Shown here in pieces: positions 1 through 8,823 of a stretch of DNA of 64,000 nt. The notes beneath the pieces were generated by a model. It worked only from the letters and a program-made list of their open reading frames with translations, searched no databases and was not told the origin of the DNA. The DNA is from Pseudomonas syringae. GTDB lineage: Bacteria; Pseudomonadota; Gammaproteobacteria; Pseudomonadales; Pseudomonadaceae. The stretch spans positions 121,451-185,450 of the forward strand of contig NZ_LGSI01000037.1 in assembly GCF_001698815.1 (NCBI RefSeq), read 5' to 3'. Position 1 is the first letter of the stretch; each line of letters starts with the position of its first letter. The position numbers and the translations under genes are program-made.

Positions 1-142
1 CCGGCCATTGCACGGTCACTCGGGCCATCGCCCAGAGGCGCTGTTGCGGGGCCAGGTCCAGGCTGCCTGGCGCCTCAAAAAGCAGGGCCGTGGTGCCCAA
101 CAGACTGATGGTCGGACTCGGGTCCGCAGGGGAGATGCTCAT
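1..142 (-). CDS. pxpB: 5-oxoprolinase subunit B (KipI family), N-terminal fragment
   Basis: Partial gene running off the left edge; 47 codons are visible. The protein starts [20 protein letters not shown] and continues with the LxxG-type opening seen in KipI/PxpB proteins. PxpB pairs with PxpC and PxpA to hydrolyse 5-oxoproline to glutamate with ATP. Its ATG overlaps the stop of the upstream accC-like gene as ATGA at 139-142, which indicates translational coupling in one operon. The assignment rests on this short N-terminus plus the usual accB-accC-pxpB-pxpC order in Pseudomonas; the rest of the gene is outside the window. Confidence 0.7.
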   Translation of the reverse strand, partial: MSISPADPSPTISLLGTTALLFEAPGSLDLAPQQRLWAMARVTVQWP

Positions 143-1491
143 TGGGTGCTCCGTTGCTGCAGCCAGTGCTCCAGATGGTGAATGTCAACGCCACCGTGGC
201 AAAAATCCGGGTCTTGCAGAATCTCGCGGTGCAAGGCGATGTTGGTGGAAATACCCTCCACGTAGAGTTCACTCAACGCCAGGCGCATACGTGCCATGGC
301 TTCTTCACGAGTGGCGCCGTGGCTGATGACCTTGGCGATCATTGAGTCGTAATAAGGCGGCACCCGGTAGCCGGTAGTGACATGGGAATCGACCCGCACA
401 CCAAAGCCGCCCGGCACTTCCCAGCGGGTGATCTGGCCCGGAGTCGGCATGAAGGTCAGCGAGTCCTCGGCATTGATCCGGCATTCCAGGGAATGGCCGT
501 TGGCAACGATGTCGCTCTGGCGCAACTCAAGACGTTCGCCTCGGGCCATGCGCAGTTGCTGTTGAACAATGTCGATGCCGGTCGTCATTTCGGTCACGGG
601 GTGCTCTACCTGCAGGCGGGTGTTCATTTCAATGAAGAAGAACTGACCGTCTTCAAAGAGAAACTCGAAGGTGCCGACGCCCCGGTAGGCGATCTGCTGG
701 CAAGCCTTGACGCACCGCTCTCCGACATGGGCGATCAGTTGCGGATCAATGCCGGGCGCGGGCGCTTCTTCCAGCACTTTCTGATGGCGGCGCTGCAACG
801 AGCAGTCGCGACTGCCCAGCCACACGGCGTTGCCGAACGCGTCGCACAGGACCTGAATTTCAACGTGTCGCGGGTGACCAAGGAATTTCTCGATATAGAG
901 CTCCGGGTTGCCGAACGCCAGGCGGGCCTCTTCACGGGTCAGGGCGATCGCGTCCAACAGGTCTGCTTCGCGCTGGACCACGCGCATACCGCGCCCGCCG
1001 CCACCGCCCGCCGCCTTGACGATTACCGGGTAACCGATTTCCTGCGCCACCGCCAGGATGGCTTGGGGATCGCTGGACATGCTGGAATCAGGGCCGGGAA
1101 CGCAAGGTACACCGGCTTCGCGCATGGCACGTTTGGCAGCGACTTTGTCGCCCATGGTGCGAATACAGGCAGCGCTGGGGCCAATGAATGTCAGGCCGGC
1201 ATGCTCGATACGTTCGGCAAAGCCAGCACTTTCGGAAAGAAAACCGTAACCGGGATGGATTGCCTGGGCGCCGCTGATTTCTGCAGCGAAGAGCAGCGCG
1301 GCTTGGTTCAAATAGCTTTGAGTGGGGGCGGCAGGTCCAATGCAAATCGCCTCATCGGCTTGTAATACGTATTGTGCGTGACGATCGGCTTCGGAATAAA
1401 CCACCACGGTTTTCAAGCCCAGGCCACGGCAGGCGCGCTGGATACGCAAGGCAATTTCGCCACGGTTGGCGATCAGCACTTTTTCGAACAT
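139..1491 (-). CDS. Biotin carboxylase subunit (AccC-like) of the 5-oxoprolinase-linked operon
   Basis: 450 residues, the normal AccC length. It opens with [17 protein letters not shown] of the biotin carboxylase N-domain, has the glycine-rich ATP-grasp loop ([11 protein letters not shown], about residue 160-170) and the catalytic segment [14 protein letters not shown] (about 288-301). The enzyme carboxylates biotin on its carrier protein with ATP and bicarbonate. It lies 30 bases after the accB-like gene and overlaps pxpB by 4 bases. The location next to pxpB rather than a fatty-acid locus suggests a second, dedicated copy serving a KipI/KipA-type carboxyltransferase rather than malonyl-CoA synthesis; that role is inference. 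Confidence 0.93.
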   Translation of the reverse strand: MFEKVLIANRGEIALRIQRACRGLGLKTVVVYSEADRHAQYVLQADEAICIGPAAPTQSYLNQAALLFAAEISGAQAIHPGYGFLSESAGFAERIEHAGLTFIGPSAACIRTMGDKVAAKRAMREAGVPCVPGPDSSMSSDPQAILAVAQEIGYPVIVKAAGGGGGRGMRVVQREADLLDAIALTREEARLAFGNPELYIEKFLGHPRHVEIQVLCDAFGNAVWLGSRDCSLQRRHQKVLEEAPAPGIDPQLIAHVGERCVKACQQIAYRGVGTFEFLFEDGQFFFIEMNTRLQVEHPVTEMTTGIDIVQQQLRMARGERLELRQSDIVANGHSLECRINAEDSLTFMPTPGQITRWEVPGGFGVRVDSHVTTGYRVPPYYDSMIAKVISHGATREEAMARMRLALSELYVEGISTNIALHREILQDPDFCHGGVDIHHLEHWLQQRSTQ

Positions 1492-1521
1492 TTGGATGCA
1501 CCTAAAGAGTTCGGGTCGTGA

Positions 1522-1968
1522 TCAACCGAGACGGAACAAGGGTTGGCCTGCTTCGACCTCAGTGCCCCCGGTGGCCAGAATCGCTTCCACGACACCTGAA
1601 TGCGGGGCCTTGAGCGGATGGAACATTTTCATCGCTTCGATAATTGCCAGTGTCTGACCGGCCTCTACGTTGTCGCCGACTGTGACAAAGGGCGCTTCGC
1701 CCGCCGCAGGAGTCAGATGCAGGACGCCATAGAGGCTGGCTTTGACCGCATTGTCAGCGGTTGCGGGCACGACCGGTTTGGCGGGCGGCGTTGGTGTGTT
1801 CGTTGCCAGACCTGGCTGCGCATTGGCGGGCAGCGATGGCGCTCGCGCCACAGCAGTAGTGCCCTCTTTGAACAGACGTATCGTGCTGTCGCCTTCTGTC
1901 AGGCTCAGTTCGATCAGGTCGGACTCAGCCAGCAAATCGATCAGTGCCTTGATGCGTTCTTGGTCCAT
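1522..1968 (-). CDS. Biotin carboxyl carrier protein (AccB-like)
   Basis: 148 residues. An N-terminal helical part (about 1-40) is followed by an Ala/Pro-rich linker (about 41-75) and a biotinyl domain. The biotin-attachment motif EAMKM is present with the target lysine at about residue 114, here followed by FHP instead of the common MNE. It acts with the AccC-like protein encoded 30 bases downstream. The gene begins 104 bases after the lysR stop on the same strand, and that gap carries two dyad sequences (1998-2014 and 2062-2076) suited to LysR-type control. Confidence 0.93.
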   Translation of the reverse strand: MDQERIKALIDLLAESDLIELSLTEGDSTIRLFKEGTTAVARAPSLPANAQPGLATNTPTPPAKPVVPATADNAVKASLYGVLHLTPAAGEAPFVTVGDNVEAGQTLAIIEAMKMFHPLKAPHSGVVEAILATGGTEVEAGQPLFRLG

Positions 1969-1997
1969 ACCCTTGCTTCACCTTTGCAGCGTGTCGT

Positions 1998-2014
1998 ATT
2001 GAATGGAGTTCAAT
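1998..2014. promoter_or_regulatory. Inverted repeat upstream of accB-like gene (possible LysR box)
   Basis: ATTGAA-N5-TTCAAT is a perfect 6-base-arm dyad about 30 bases upstream of the accB-like ATG. It contains a T-N11-A core (T2000, A2012), the LysR-type signature. Its function is inferred only from position and symmetry. Confidence 0.4.
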
Positions 2015-2061
2015 CTAACGAGGGCTGTCCGGGACCGCCAAGACGGTTTGGCTTTGGGGTG

Positions 2062-2076
2062 ATAAGGCTCGCTTAT
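2062..2076. promoter_or_regulatory. ATA-N9-TAT site (NAC-like operator) upstream of accB-like gene
   Basis: ATAAG-GCTCG-CTTAT is a perfect 5-base-arm palindrome fitting ATA-N9-TAT, the NAC consensus. It overlaps the lysR stop codon and lies 94-108 bases upstream of the accB-like start. A second ATA-N9-TAT site lies beyond the other end of lysR (3081-3095). Confidence 0.45.
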
Positions 2077-2987
2077 GACGCGGAAACGGTCTGGTTGCGC
2101 ATCTCTGCGACCAGCTCCAGAAGGATTGCCTTGACCGCCTGGGCCGGGACCGACAGCGGCAAATGACCGGACAGGCACAGGGCCAGCGGCGCTTGGATGC
2201 CAGGTTCGACAATATGCAGCATGCGCGCACCGGTGGCGGCCATCAGCACTCTGGCAGCTGATTCGGGGAGGATGGTTGAACCGAAGCGCTCAGCAACGGC
2301 TGCGGTAAGGGTCGCAGATGATTCCACCTCGGCCACCACATTGGCGCTCAGACCGATGCTGACGAAAGCTTCGTCCACCAGCTTGCGCATGATGTTGTAA
2401 GGGCGCGGCAGGAGCATTGCCATGGGCGCCAGCTCGGCAAGGGATATTTCATCCCGCTCGCTCAGGTGAGCTTCGGCGCTGACCAGATACAGGTTTTCCC
2501 TCAGCAGCGGCACAAAACTCAGGCCATGGACTTCACGCCCGCCGTACAGAACCGCCATGTCCATGCGCCCGTTCATGATCAGTTCGCTGAGGGTGGTGCC
2601 AAAGTTCTCGTTGAGGTAAAGCAGGATCCCCGGGTAGCGCTCGCGAACCCGCCGCAATAGCGGCAGCGACAAGGTCGACGCTGCGGTGCCCGGTGCAAGG
2701 CCCACCGATACTTGACCGGACAGGGCATGGCCGGTGTCGTTGACGTCGCTGATGGCCTGTTCGCACTGACGCAATATGTGTTGGGCATGGCCATAGAGAA
2801 CCTTGCCCGCTTCGGTGGGCGTCACGCCGCGCTTGGTACGAATCAACAATTGCTGATGCAGTTCGGCTTCCAGAGTCGCCAACTGTTGGCTAAGGGCCGG
2901 TTGGGCAATATGCAAGACATCGGCGGCCTGAGTCAGGCTGCCGATATCGACGATTTTTACGAAGTACTTCAGGCGGCGAAGATTCAA
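2073..2987 (-). CDS. LysR-family regulator, NAC-like
   Basis: 304 residues from the TTG at 2987; the same frame could begin at an ATG at 3044 (323 residues). I prefer TTG because the family normally opens MN(F/L)RRLKYFVKI, which begins exactly there. The winged HTH (GSLTQAADVLHIAQPALSQQLATLE, about 17-41) is nearly the textbook NAC/Cbl helix, followed by a LysR substrate-binding domain. It probably controls the accB-accC-pxp operon downstream on the same strand and perhaps the divergent aminotransferase. Both flanking regions contain ATA-N9-TAT palindromes. Assignment to the family is firm; identity with NAC itself is not. Confidence 0.9.
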   Translation of the reverse strand: MNLRRLKYFVKIVDIGSLTQAADVLHIAQPALSQQLATLEAELHQQLLIRTKRGVTPTEAGKVLYGHAQHILRQCEQAISDVNDTGHALSGQVSVGLAPGTAASTLSLPLLRRVRERYPGILLYLNENFGTTLSELIMNGRMDMAVLYGGREVHGLSFVPLLRENLYLVSAEAHLSERDEISLAELAPMAMLLPRPYNIMRKLVDEAFVSIGLSANVVAEVESSATLTAAVAERFGSTILPESAARVLMAATGARMLHIVEPGIQAPLALCLSGHLPLSVPAQAVKAILLELVAEMRNQTVSAS

Positions 2988-3080
2988 AAGACAGGACTCA
3001 TGGATGAAATGGCATCCAGACGGGTTTAGCAAAAGGCAGGCCATGAAGCGCTACAGGTTTGAACGCTCAGCTATTGAGCT

Positions 3081-3095
3081 ATAAGCCTTTGCTAT
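3081..3095. promoter_or_regulatory. ATA-N9-TAT site in lysR/aminotransferase divergent region
   Basis: ATAAGCCTTTGCTAT fits ATA-N9-TAT and shares 10 of 15 positions with the site at 2062-2076. It is 94 bases upstream of the lysR TTG and 192 upstream of the aminotransferase TTG, a plausible operator for autoregulation. Confidence 0.45.
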
Positions 3096-3286
3096 GACCA
3101 GAGGTGCCGCTGCGGATTTTGCTTTGAGGAGGCGCAGTAAATCCTGATGTGTTCCATTTTGGTGCGCCGGTGTTCGGTAGGCTGTCATAAGGACTTCCTA
3201 TTAGCCCAGAACGAAACTGTCTTATCTGCTTGAGGATAGCGACTCGTAACGTAGTGCCTCGAATGTCACCTCCGAGGATTACGACC

Positions 3287-4495
3287 TTGAACGCCTCCCG
3301 CATCGCCGCCCGCGTGCAACGCATCAAACCTTCGCCGAGCAGTGCCGCCGCCGACCGTGCCATTGAACTGCGGCGCCAGGGCAAGTCGATCATCAATCTG
3401 GTAGTAGGTGAGCCCGATTTTGATACGCCGCAGCACATCCGTCAGGCCGCCTGTGCCGCTATCGAGCGCGGCGAAACTCGCTATACCTCGAACGCCGGCA
3501 CGCTGGAGCTGCGTCAGGCTATCGTGGCCAAGCTGGCGCGGGAAAATGATCTGGAGTACTCGGCTGCTCAGGTCGTGGTGACCTGCGGGGCGAAGAGCGC
3601 GATTTTCAATGCATTCGCCTCAACTTTGGGCGCAGGTGATGAGGTGCTGATCCCCGCGCCTTACTGGGTTTCATACCCGGACATGGTGCTGGCTTGCGAA
3701 GGCGAGCCGGTGACCATCCCCTGCCCGGAAGAGAACGGCTTCAAGCTGACCGCAGAACAGCTGCGCGGCGCGATTACCGAGCGGACCCGCTGGTTGCTGC
3801 TCAATTCACCGAGCAATCCGACCGGCGCCAGTTACAGCGTGGATGAACTGAGGCTGTTGGCTGACGTGTTGCTGGAGTTTCCCCATGTCCTGGTCATGAC
3901 CGACGACATCTACGAGCATATTCGCTTTGAAGGTGCCGATAACGGCCACATTCTTGGTGTCGAGCCTGCTCTCCGCGACCGCGTGTTGGTCATCAATGGC
4001 GTTTCCAAGACCTATGCCATGACCGGCTGGCGTATTGGCTACGCTGCAGGCCCGGCGGACTTGATCAATGCCATGGCGACGTTGCAGTCGCAATCGACCA
4101 GCAATGCGAGCTCAGTGGGCCAGGCCGCAGCGCTTGCTGCCTTGAGCGGCGATCAATCGTTTGTCAAAGAAAGCGTCGTGATCTACCAGCAGCGCCGCGA
4201 CCGTTGCCTGGACCTGATCAACGGCATTGAAGGACTGAGCTGTCTGAAACCCGATGGCGCGTTTTATCTGTATGTGAACTGCGGTGCATTGATTGGCAAA
4301 CGTACGCCGGCCGGGCACATCCTTGCGACCGACACGGATGTCGTGATGTATCTGCTGGAAAGTCAGGGCGTGGCCGTGGTCGCGGGTACGGCCTACGGCC
4401 TGGCGCCGTTCTTCCGCATGTCGATTGCTACCGCTCTGGAAACCCTTGAACAGGGTTGCAGCCGAATCGCCACCGCTGTTGCGGCCTTGGGCTGA
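3287..4495 (+). CDS. PLP-dependent class I aminotransferase (aspartate aminotransferase family)
   Basis: 402 residues from TTG 3287, which is preceded by GAGGA at the right spacing (8 bases); an ATG at 3263 and another at 3230 are in frame but lack a convincing ribosome site. Fold type I signatures: GEPDFDTP (about 43-50), NSPSNPTG, and the PLP lysine in SKTYAMTGWRIGY at K241. It transfers an amino group between an amino acid and a 2-oxo acid; a C-terminal arginine contacting the alpha-carboxylate lies in FFRMSIA. Next to an oxoproline/glutamate operon it may act on glutamate or aspartate, but substrate cannot be read from sequence. Confidence 0.92.
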   Translation: MNASRIAARVQRIKPSPSSAAADRAIELRRQGKSIINLVVGEPDFDTPQHIRQAACAAIERGETRYTSNAGTLELRQAIVAKLARENDLEYSAAQVVVTCGAKSAIFNAFASTLGAGDEVLIPAPYWVSYPDMVLACEGEPVTIPCPEENGFKLTAEQLRGAITERTRWLLLNSPSNPTGASYSVDELRLLADVLLEFPHVLVMTDDIYEHIRFEGADNGHILGVEPALRDRVLVINGVSKTYAMTGWRIGYAAGPADLINAMATLQSQSTSNASSVGQAAALAALSGDQSFVKESVVIYQQRRDRCLDLINGIEGLSCLKPDGAFYLYVNCGALIGKRTPAGHILATDTDVVMYLLESQGVAVVAGTAYGLAPFFRMSIATALETLEQGCSRIATAVAALG

Positions 4496-4505
4496 GGCGT
4501 TGGTC

Positions 4506-6056
4506 ATGACGACTCAGGCGAGTGCGTTGAGCTTCAGGCAGGCGTTGCTGGCAATGCTCGGCATCTCGCTGGTGCTGATGCTGTCGGCTCTTGACCAAAC
4601 GGTGATTGGCAATGCCTTGCCAAGCATCGTGGCCGAACTGCAAGGGTTTGAGCTCTATGCCTGGGTCGCCACGGGTTATCTGTTGACTTCAATCGTGACC
4701 ATTCCGGTATTCGGTCGGCTGGGTGATTACTACGGTCGCAAGCCGTTTGTGGTGGCCGCAACCATCGTGTTCACTTTGGCGTCACTGGTGTGTGCCCTGG
4801 CCAATGACATGTGGGTACTGGTCGTCGGCCGCGCATTGCAAGGTGTCGGTGGCGGAATGCTTATCGGCACCGCGTTCGCCTGCATTCCCGAGTTGTTTCC
4901 GGACACCCGGCAACGGCTGCGCTGGCAGATGATGCTCAGTGCTTTGTTCAGCGTGGTCAATGCTATCGGTCCTGGCCTGGGGGGATACCTCACTGGAGCC
5001 TATGGCTGGCGTTCAGTGTTCTACCTGAATCTGCCGCTGGGTTGCCTGGCGCTGTTTTTCGCCTGGCGTTACCTGCCTCATTACCGGCCGGTGCAGGTGA
5101 CCGGCATCCGCCTCGACTGGCCAGGCGCACTGTTGATCGCCGTGGCGTTGGGCAGCCTGCAATTGGGCGCGGAGTGGATGGGCCATTCGAGCACAGTGCT
5201 CAGCGCGGCGCTGGGCTTGATTTGCGTCACAGCGGTATTGGCGTTATGGCACTGGGAGCGTCGTTGCGACTCGGCGCTTTTGCCGCCGGCGATGTTCGCC
5301 ATGTCCAGCCTGCGCATCCTGTTTGTGCTGTCGATGCTGGCCGGGGCGATCATGTTCACGCTGTTGTTTTACCTGCCGCTGCTGTTGCAGGGCAGTTATG
5401 GGTATTCGCCGCAAGACGCCGGTTTGTTGATCACCCCTCTGGCGCTGAGCATCACCTTGGGCGCTATTGTCAACAGCCGCATCGTGACCCGACTGAGCAA
5501 CCCGAACCTGTTGCCACTGGCAGGTTTTCTGGCGCTGCTGCTGGCTTGTGCCGGTCTGGCCATCGCAGGTCGTGGCGCGTCGTTTCACACCTTGTTGCTG
5601 CTGATTTTGCTGGCGGGTGTGGGTTTGGGTTTCATCCTGCTCAACCTGACGGTATTTACCCAGACCTTGGCCGAACGGCAGTTTCTGGGTATTGCCACGG
5701 CGCTGACCCAATCGCTGCGGCTGGTGGGTGGGTTGCTGGGCACTGCGGCGATGGGGGTTTTGGTCAATCTGTTGTACGTCTCCCAGCTGAGTCAGGCCTT
5801 TTTGGCACAAGGGCATGAACGTGCGATTGCTCGTTACATCGATCCACAGATTTTGCTGACATCGACGGTTGTCGATACAGCCGAAACTCATTCGTTGCTG
5901 GAGCTGGCCCGTGGAGCGTTGGCTAATTCAGTGGGCGTAGGCCTGTTGATGTGCGCCGGCCTCGGCGTTATTGCACTGTTGGTTTTATATCGCTTACCTC
6001 CGGTAAGACTGGTCACTCTCCCGACACTCGTTGCTCCCCAAAATAATAAGACTTAA
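4506..6056 (+). CDS. MFS drug exporter, DHA2 (EmrB/QacA) family, 14 TM
   Basis: 516 residues from ATG 4506, 11 bases after the aminotransferase stop, so probably co-transcribed. The first helix carries the DHA motif LDQTVIGNALPSI, followed by loop motif A GRLGDYYGRKPF (about 78-89) and motif C-like glycine/proline segments. About fourteen hydrophobic segments are evident, the DHA2 layout. Expected to be a proton-driven exporter of the inner membrane. No HlyD-type partner lies next to it, so it probably acts alone; substrate unknown. Confidence 0.92.
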   Translation: MTTQASALSFRQALLAMLGISLVLMLSALDQTVIGNALPSIVAELQGFELYAWVATGYLLTSIVTIPVFGRLGDYYGRKPFVVAATIVFTLASLVCALANDMWVLVVGRALQGVGGGMLIGTAFACIPELFPDTRQRLRWQMMLSALFSVVNAIGPGLGGYLTGAYGWRSVFYLNLPLGCLALFFAWRYLPHYRPVQVTGIRLDWPGALLIAVALGSLQLGAEWMGHSSTVLSAALGLICVTAVLALWHWERRCDSALLPPAMFAMSSLRILFVLSMLAGAIMFTLLFYLPLLLQGSYGYSPQDAGLLITPLALSITLGAIVNSRIVTRLSNPNLLPLAGFLALLLACAGLAIAGRGASFHTLLLLILLAGVGLGFILLNLTVFTQTLAERQFLGIATALTQSLRLVGGLLGTAAMGVLVNLLYVSQLSQAFLAQGHERAIARYIDPQILLTSTVVDTAETHSLLELARGALANSVGVGLLMCAGLGVIALLVLYRLPPVRLVTLPTLVAPQNNKT

Positions 6057-6108
6057 CTGCCCAATTCCGCACTGCTTACAACTCTAACTGACAGTAAAGG
6101 ATATTCCG

Positions 6109-7440
6109 ATGGAGCTCCTCAATCGTTCACCGCGTGTGGTAGCTGGTATTTGCGGCATGGTCATGGTCCAGCAGGCATTCAGTGCTGGTTTCGTGGAAGA
6201 CAGCAAGGCCAGTATTCTGGCTAGAAACTTCTTTAGTAATGCAGATAACCGAAGTGGTGCGGCAGATCCAAACTACACGCAAGAGTGGGGGCAGGGGTTC
6301 ATTTTCGATTTCCGCTCCGGTTATACCCAAGGGGCTGTAGGTTTTGGTGTTGACGCTCTCGGTATGCTGGGTATTCGCCTGGATTCCGGTAAAGGTCGTC
6401 ATTACAACCCGACGAGCACCGCATTCAACGGCAATATTTTCCCGACGGACAGCGACGGGCGTGCCGTGGATGAGTTCGGCAGCGTTGGGCTGACGGCCAA
6501 AGCCCTGATCTCCAAGACAGAGTTTCGTTACGGTACGCTGGTCCCGATGCTGCCAGTGGTAATGTCCACCGATCGTATGTTGCAACAGACGTTCAATGGG
6601 GGGCAGGTTCAATCCAGAGACATCGACAACTTCACGTTTACCCTGGGTCAGTTGGAACATGTAAAAGGTCGTGGATCAAGTAACCAGATGGGCATGTCGA
6701 TTCCCGGCGCTAACAATGCAGTTACCGGTGAGTTCGTTAACAAGTTTTACTACGGCGGCGTGGACTACAAGCCGACCAAAGACTTGTTGCTGCAGTACTA
6801 CTACGGCAACCTGGAAGATTTTTATAAGCAGAGTTTTCTGGGTCTGAAATATGACCTGCCAGTAGGGCCTGGTACTTTGCGTTCTGATCTGCGTTACTTC
6901 GACAACAAATCAGACGGCGCCAATGGCAATGATCCAGCGTTCTACACCTTGGGTTATTACGGTAATGGTGTAACCAAGGGCAAGGTTGACAGCCGGCTGT
7001 CGAGCGCCTTTTTCACCTATATGGTTAGCGGTCACACCATTGGTGCCGGTTTCCAGCAGGTCAGCGGCGACAGCGATGCGGTCTGGCTGAACCAGGGTGA
7101 TGGATCCACCGCTTATTTCATGACCGAGTCGATGATCGGCAAATTCCAGCGTGCCGGTGAAAGCACCTGGCAGGTCCGTTATGGCTACGACTTTGCGCAA
7201 GTCGGCATTCCTGGCCTGAGCTTTTTGGGTATGTACGAAAGTGGTTCGAACATTCGTACGCCAACAGGCGATACAAAGGAGTGGGAACGCAACCTGACCG
7301 TCAGCTATGTGGTGCAATCCGGTCCTCTGAAAAAACTCAATGTCCAATTGCGCCACGCCTCGTTGCGCACTGAAGTCACTACCCAACGTGACAGCGATGA
7401 ACACCGGGTGATTGTGTCCTATCCGCTGGACATCCTGTGA
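6109..7440 (+). CDS. OprD-family outer-membrane porin
   Basis: 443 residues, the normal OprD length. A signal peptide ends near QQAFSAGF, followed by the OprD hallmark FVEDSKASILARNFF and repeated aromatic-rich beta strands such as DFRSGYTQGAVGFGVDALGMLGIRLDSG, ending in a strand that closes with a hydrophobic residue (YPLDIL). Family members form 18-strand monomeric channels for small carboxylates or basic amino acids. An AAAGGA site precedes the ATG by 8 bases. The gene follows the exporter by 52 bases in the same direction and could share its transcript. Substrate unknown. Confidence 0.95.
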   Translation: MELLNRSPRVVAGICGMVMVQQAFSAGFVEDSKASILARNFFSNADNRSGAADPNYTQEWGQGFIFDFRSGYTQGAVGFGVDALGMLGIRLDSGKGRHYNPTSTAFNGNIFPTDSDGRAVDEFGSVGLTAKALISKTEFRYGTLVPMLPVVMSTDRMLQQTFNGGQVQSRDIDNFTFTLGQLEHVKGRGSSNQMGMSIPGANNAVTGEFVNKFYYGGVDYKPTKDLLLQYYYGNLEDFYKQSFLGLKYDLPVGPGTLRSDLRYFDNKSDGANGNDPAFYTLGYYGNGVTKGKVDSRLSSAFFTYMVSGHTIGAGFQQVSGDSDAVWLNQGDGSTAYFMTESMIGKFQRAGESTWQVRYGYDFAQVGIPGLSFLGMYESGSNIRTPTGDTKEWERNLTVSYVVQSGPLKKLNVQLRHASLRTEVTTQRDSDEHRVIVSYPLDIL

Positions 7441-7455
7441 TTCGGAGTGCCTGAC

Positions 7456-7494
7456 GGCTGGGTGAGCGCCTTGAGGACGAGACGCTCGCCAGCC
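7456..7494 (+). terminator. Stem-loop after oprD (weak terminator candidate)
   Basis: GGCTGG-N-GAGCG pairs with CGCTC-GCCAGCC across a 14-base loop just after the porin stop. No U-run follows, so it may be a 3-prime stabilising hairpin rather than an intrinsic terminator. Confidence 0.35.
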
Positions 7495-7524
7495 ACGATC
7501 TGGAGAAATCATTGACGCAATGAC

Positions 7525-7536
7525 TGATCCAGATCA
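7525..7536. promoter_or_regulatory. Anr/FNR-type box upstream of alcohol dehydrogenase
   Basis: TGAT-CCAG-ATCA is the central 12 bases of TTGAT-N4-ATCAA; only the outermost base on each side deviates. It lies 169 bases upstream of the GTG start of the alcohol dehydrogenase that opens a fermentation-type gene island, which agrees with low-oxygen control. Distance from the start codon implies a long leader or an unmarked promoter. Confidence 0.55.
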
Positions 7537-7704
7537 TGTCAGGGTCGGACAGGTGCTGCTATACATCAGTGTGCATTGATTGCTGTGTCGCGCGTAGCGC
7601 TGCATCGGCGGTCAGGTTTGCTCAGGTTTCCGTGGTCTCAGTGTCTGAGCCGTCACGAGTGAGCGATATCCCTAATGTCCGTCTTGATGGAAGGAGTGAT
7701 ATTC

Positions 7705-8742
7705 GTGAAAGCTCTCGTCTACCAAGGGCCTGGTGAAAAATCCTGGGTCGATAAAACCGATCCTGTCATTGAAAAGCCCACTGACGCGGTAGTGCGCATC
7801 CTGCACACCACGATTTGTGGCACTGACTTGCATATCCTCAAGGGCGACGTACCTGCTGTAACTCAGGGGCGAACCCTCGGGCATGAAGGCGTAGGCGTGA
7901 TCGAGGAAGTCGGTTCCGCCGTGCGCAATTTCAAAAAGGGCGATCACGTGCTGATCTCCTGTGTCACCTCGTGCGGCAGTTGCCCCAACTGCAAGCGTCA
8001 GCTTTATTCCCATTGCGCCGATGGCGGCTGGATTCTCGGCCACTTGATCGATGGTACCCAGGCTGAACAGGTACGCATCCCTCACGCGGACAACAGCCTG
8101 TATCCGATTCCCGCAGGTGCCGATGAACAGGCGCTGGTGATGTTGAGCGATATCCTGCCCACCGGTTTCGAAATCGGTGTGCTGTCGGGCAAGGTCAAAC
8201 CCGGCGATGCAGTGGTCATTGTCGGTGCCGGTCCGATCGGCATGGCGGCGCTGCTGACGGCGCAGTTTTACTCGCCCGGCATGGTGATCATGGTCGATAT
8301 CGATGCTAACCGTCTGGAGGTGGCCATGCAGTTTGGCGCAACCCATGCGCTCAATCCCGGCCAGGACGATGTGGTCGCCCGGATCTTTGAACTGACCGAT
8401 GGCATCGGCGCCGACGTCGCCATCGAAGCCGTGGGCATCCCCGCGTCGTTTGATACCTGTCAGCAAATCATTGCCCCGGGCGGACATATCGCCAACGTGG
8501 GCGTGCATGGCAAGAGTGTCGAGTTGCATCTGGAAAAACTCTGGATCCAGAACATCAATATCTCCACAGGCCTGGTCAATACCAACACCACGCCGATGCT
8601 GATGAAGACCGTCCAGGCCGGGAAGATCGAGCCCGGCAAGCTCATCACGCACCGCTTCGAACTTGGAGACATCATTCAAGCCTACGAGGTCTTCGGCAAT
8701 GCCGCCAAGGAGAAGGCCATCAAGGTGGTGTTGTCTTCTTAA
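7705..8742 (+). CDS. Zinc-dependent alcohol dehydrogenase
   Basis: 345 residues from GTG 7705, chosen because AAGGAG lies 8 bases upstream and the protein then starts in the family way (M/VKALVYQGPG). Catalytic zinc ligands C38 and H60-E61 (CGTDLH, GHEGVG) and a structural zinc cluster (CVTSCGSCPNCKRQLYSHC, about 90-108) are intact; the Rossmann motif GAGPIGMAALL binds NAD(P). MDR superfamily. Likely oxidises or reduces a short alcohol/aldehyde pair in the cytoplasm, recycling NADH under oxygen limitation given the upstream Anr-like box and the phosphoketolase and acetate kinase genes nearby. Substrate is inferred, not shown. Confidence 0.93.
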   Translation: MKALVYQGPGEKSWVDKTDPVIEKPTDAVVRILHTTICGTDLHILKGDVPAVTQGRTLGHEGVGVIEEVGSAVRNFKKGDHVLISCVTSCGSCPNCKRQLYSHCADGGWILGHLIDGTQAEQVRIPHADNSLYPIPAGADEQALVMLSDILPTGFEIGVLSGKVKPGDAVVIVGAGPIGMAALLTAQFYSPGMVIMVDIDANRLEVAMQFGATHALNPGQDDVVARIFELTDGIGADVAIEAVGIPASFDTCQQIIAPGGHIANVGVHGKSVELHLEKLWIQNINISTGLVNTNTTPMLMKTVQAGKIEPGKLITHRFELGDIIQAYEVFGNAAKEKAIKVVLSS

Positions 8743-8823
8743 ACCGGTATTCAACCCGCCTCAGCCACAGTGATTAACCGGTTCACGGACGTCCGTTGTC
8801 CATCGAGCACTAAGGAAAAGTGG

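Noticed and set aside
382..1365. 327-codon frame on the plus strand over the accC-like gene
   Set aside because: Shadow of the biotin carboxylase codons; no motifs or ribosome site.
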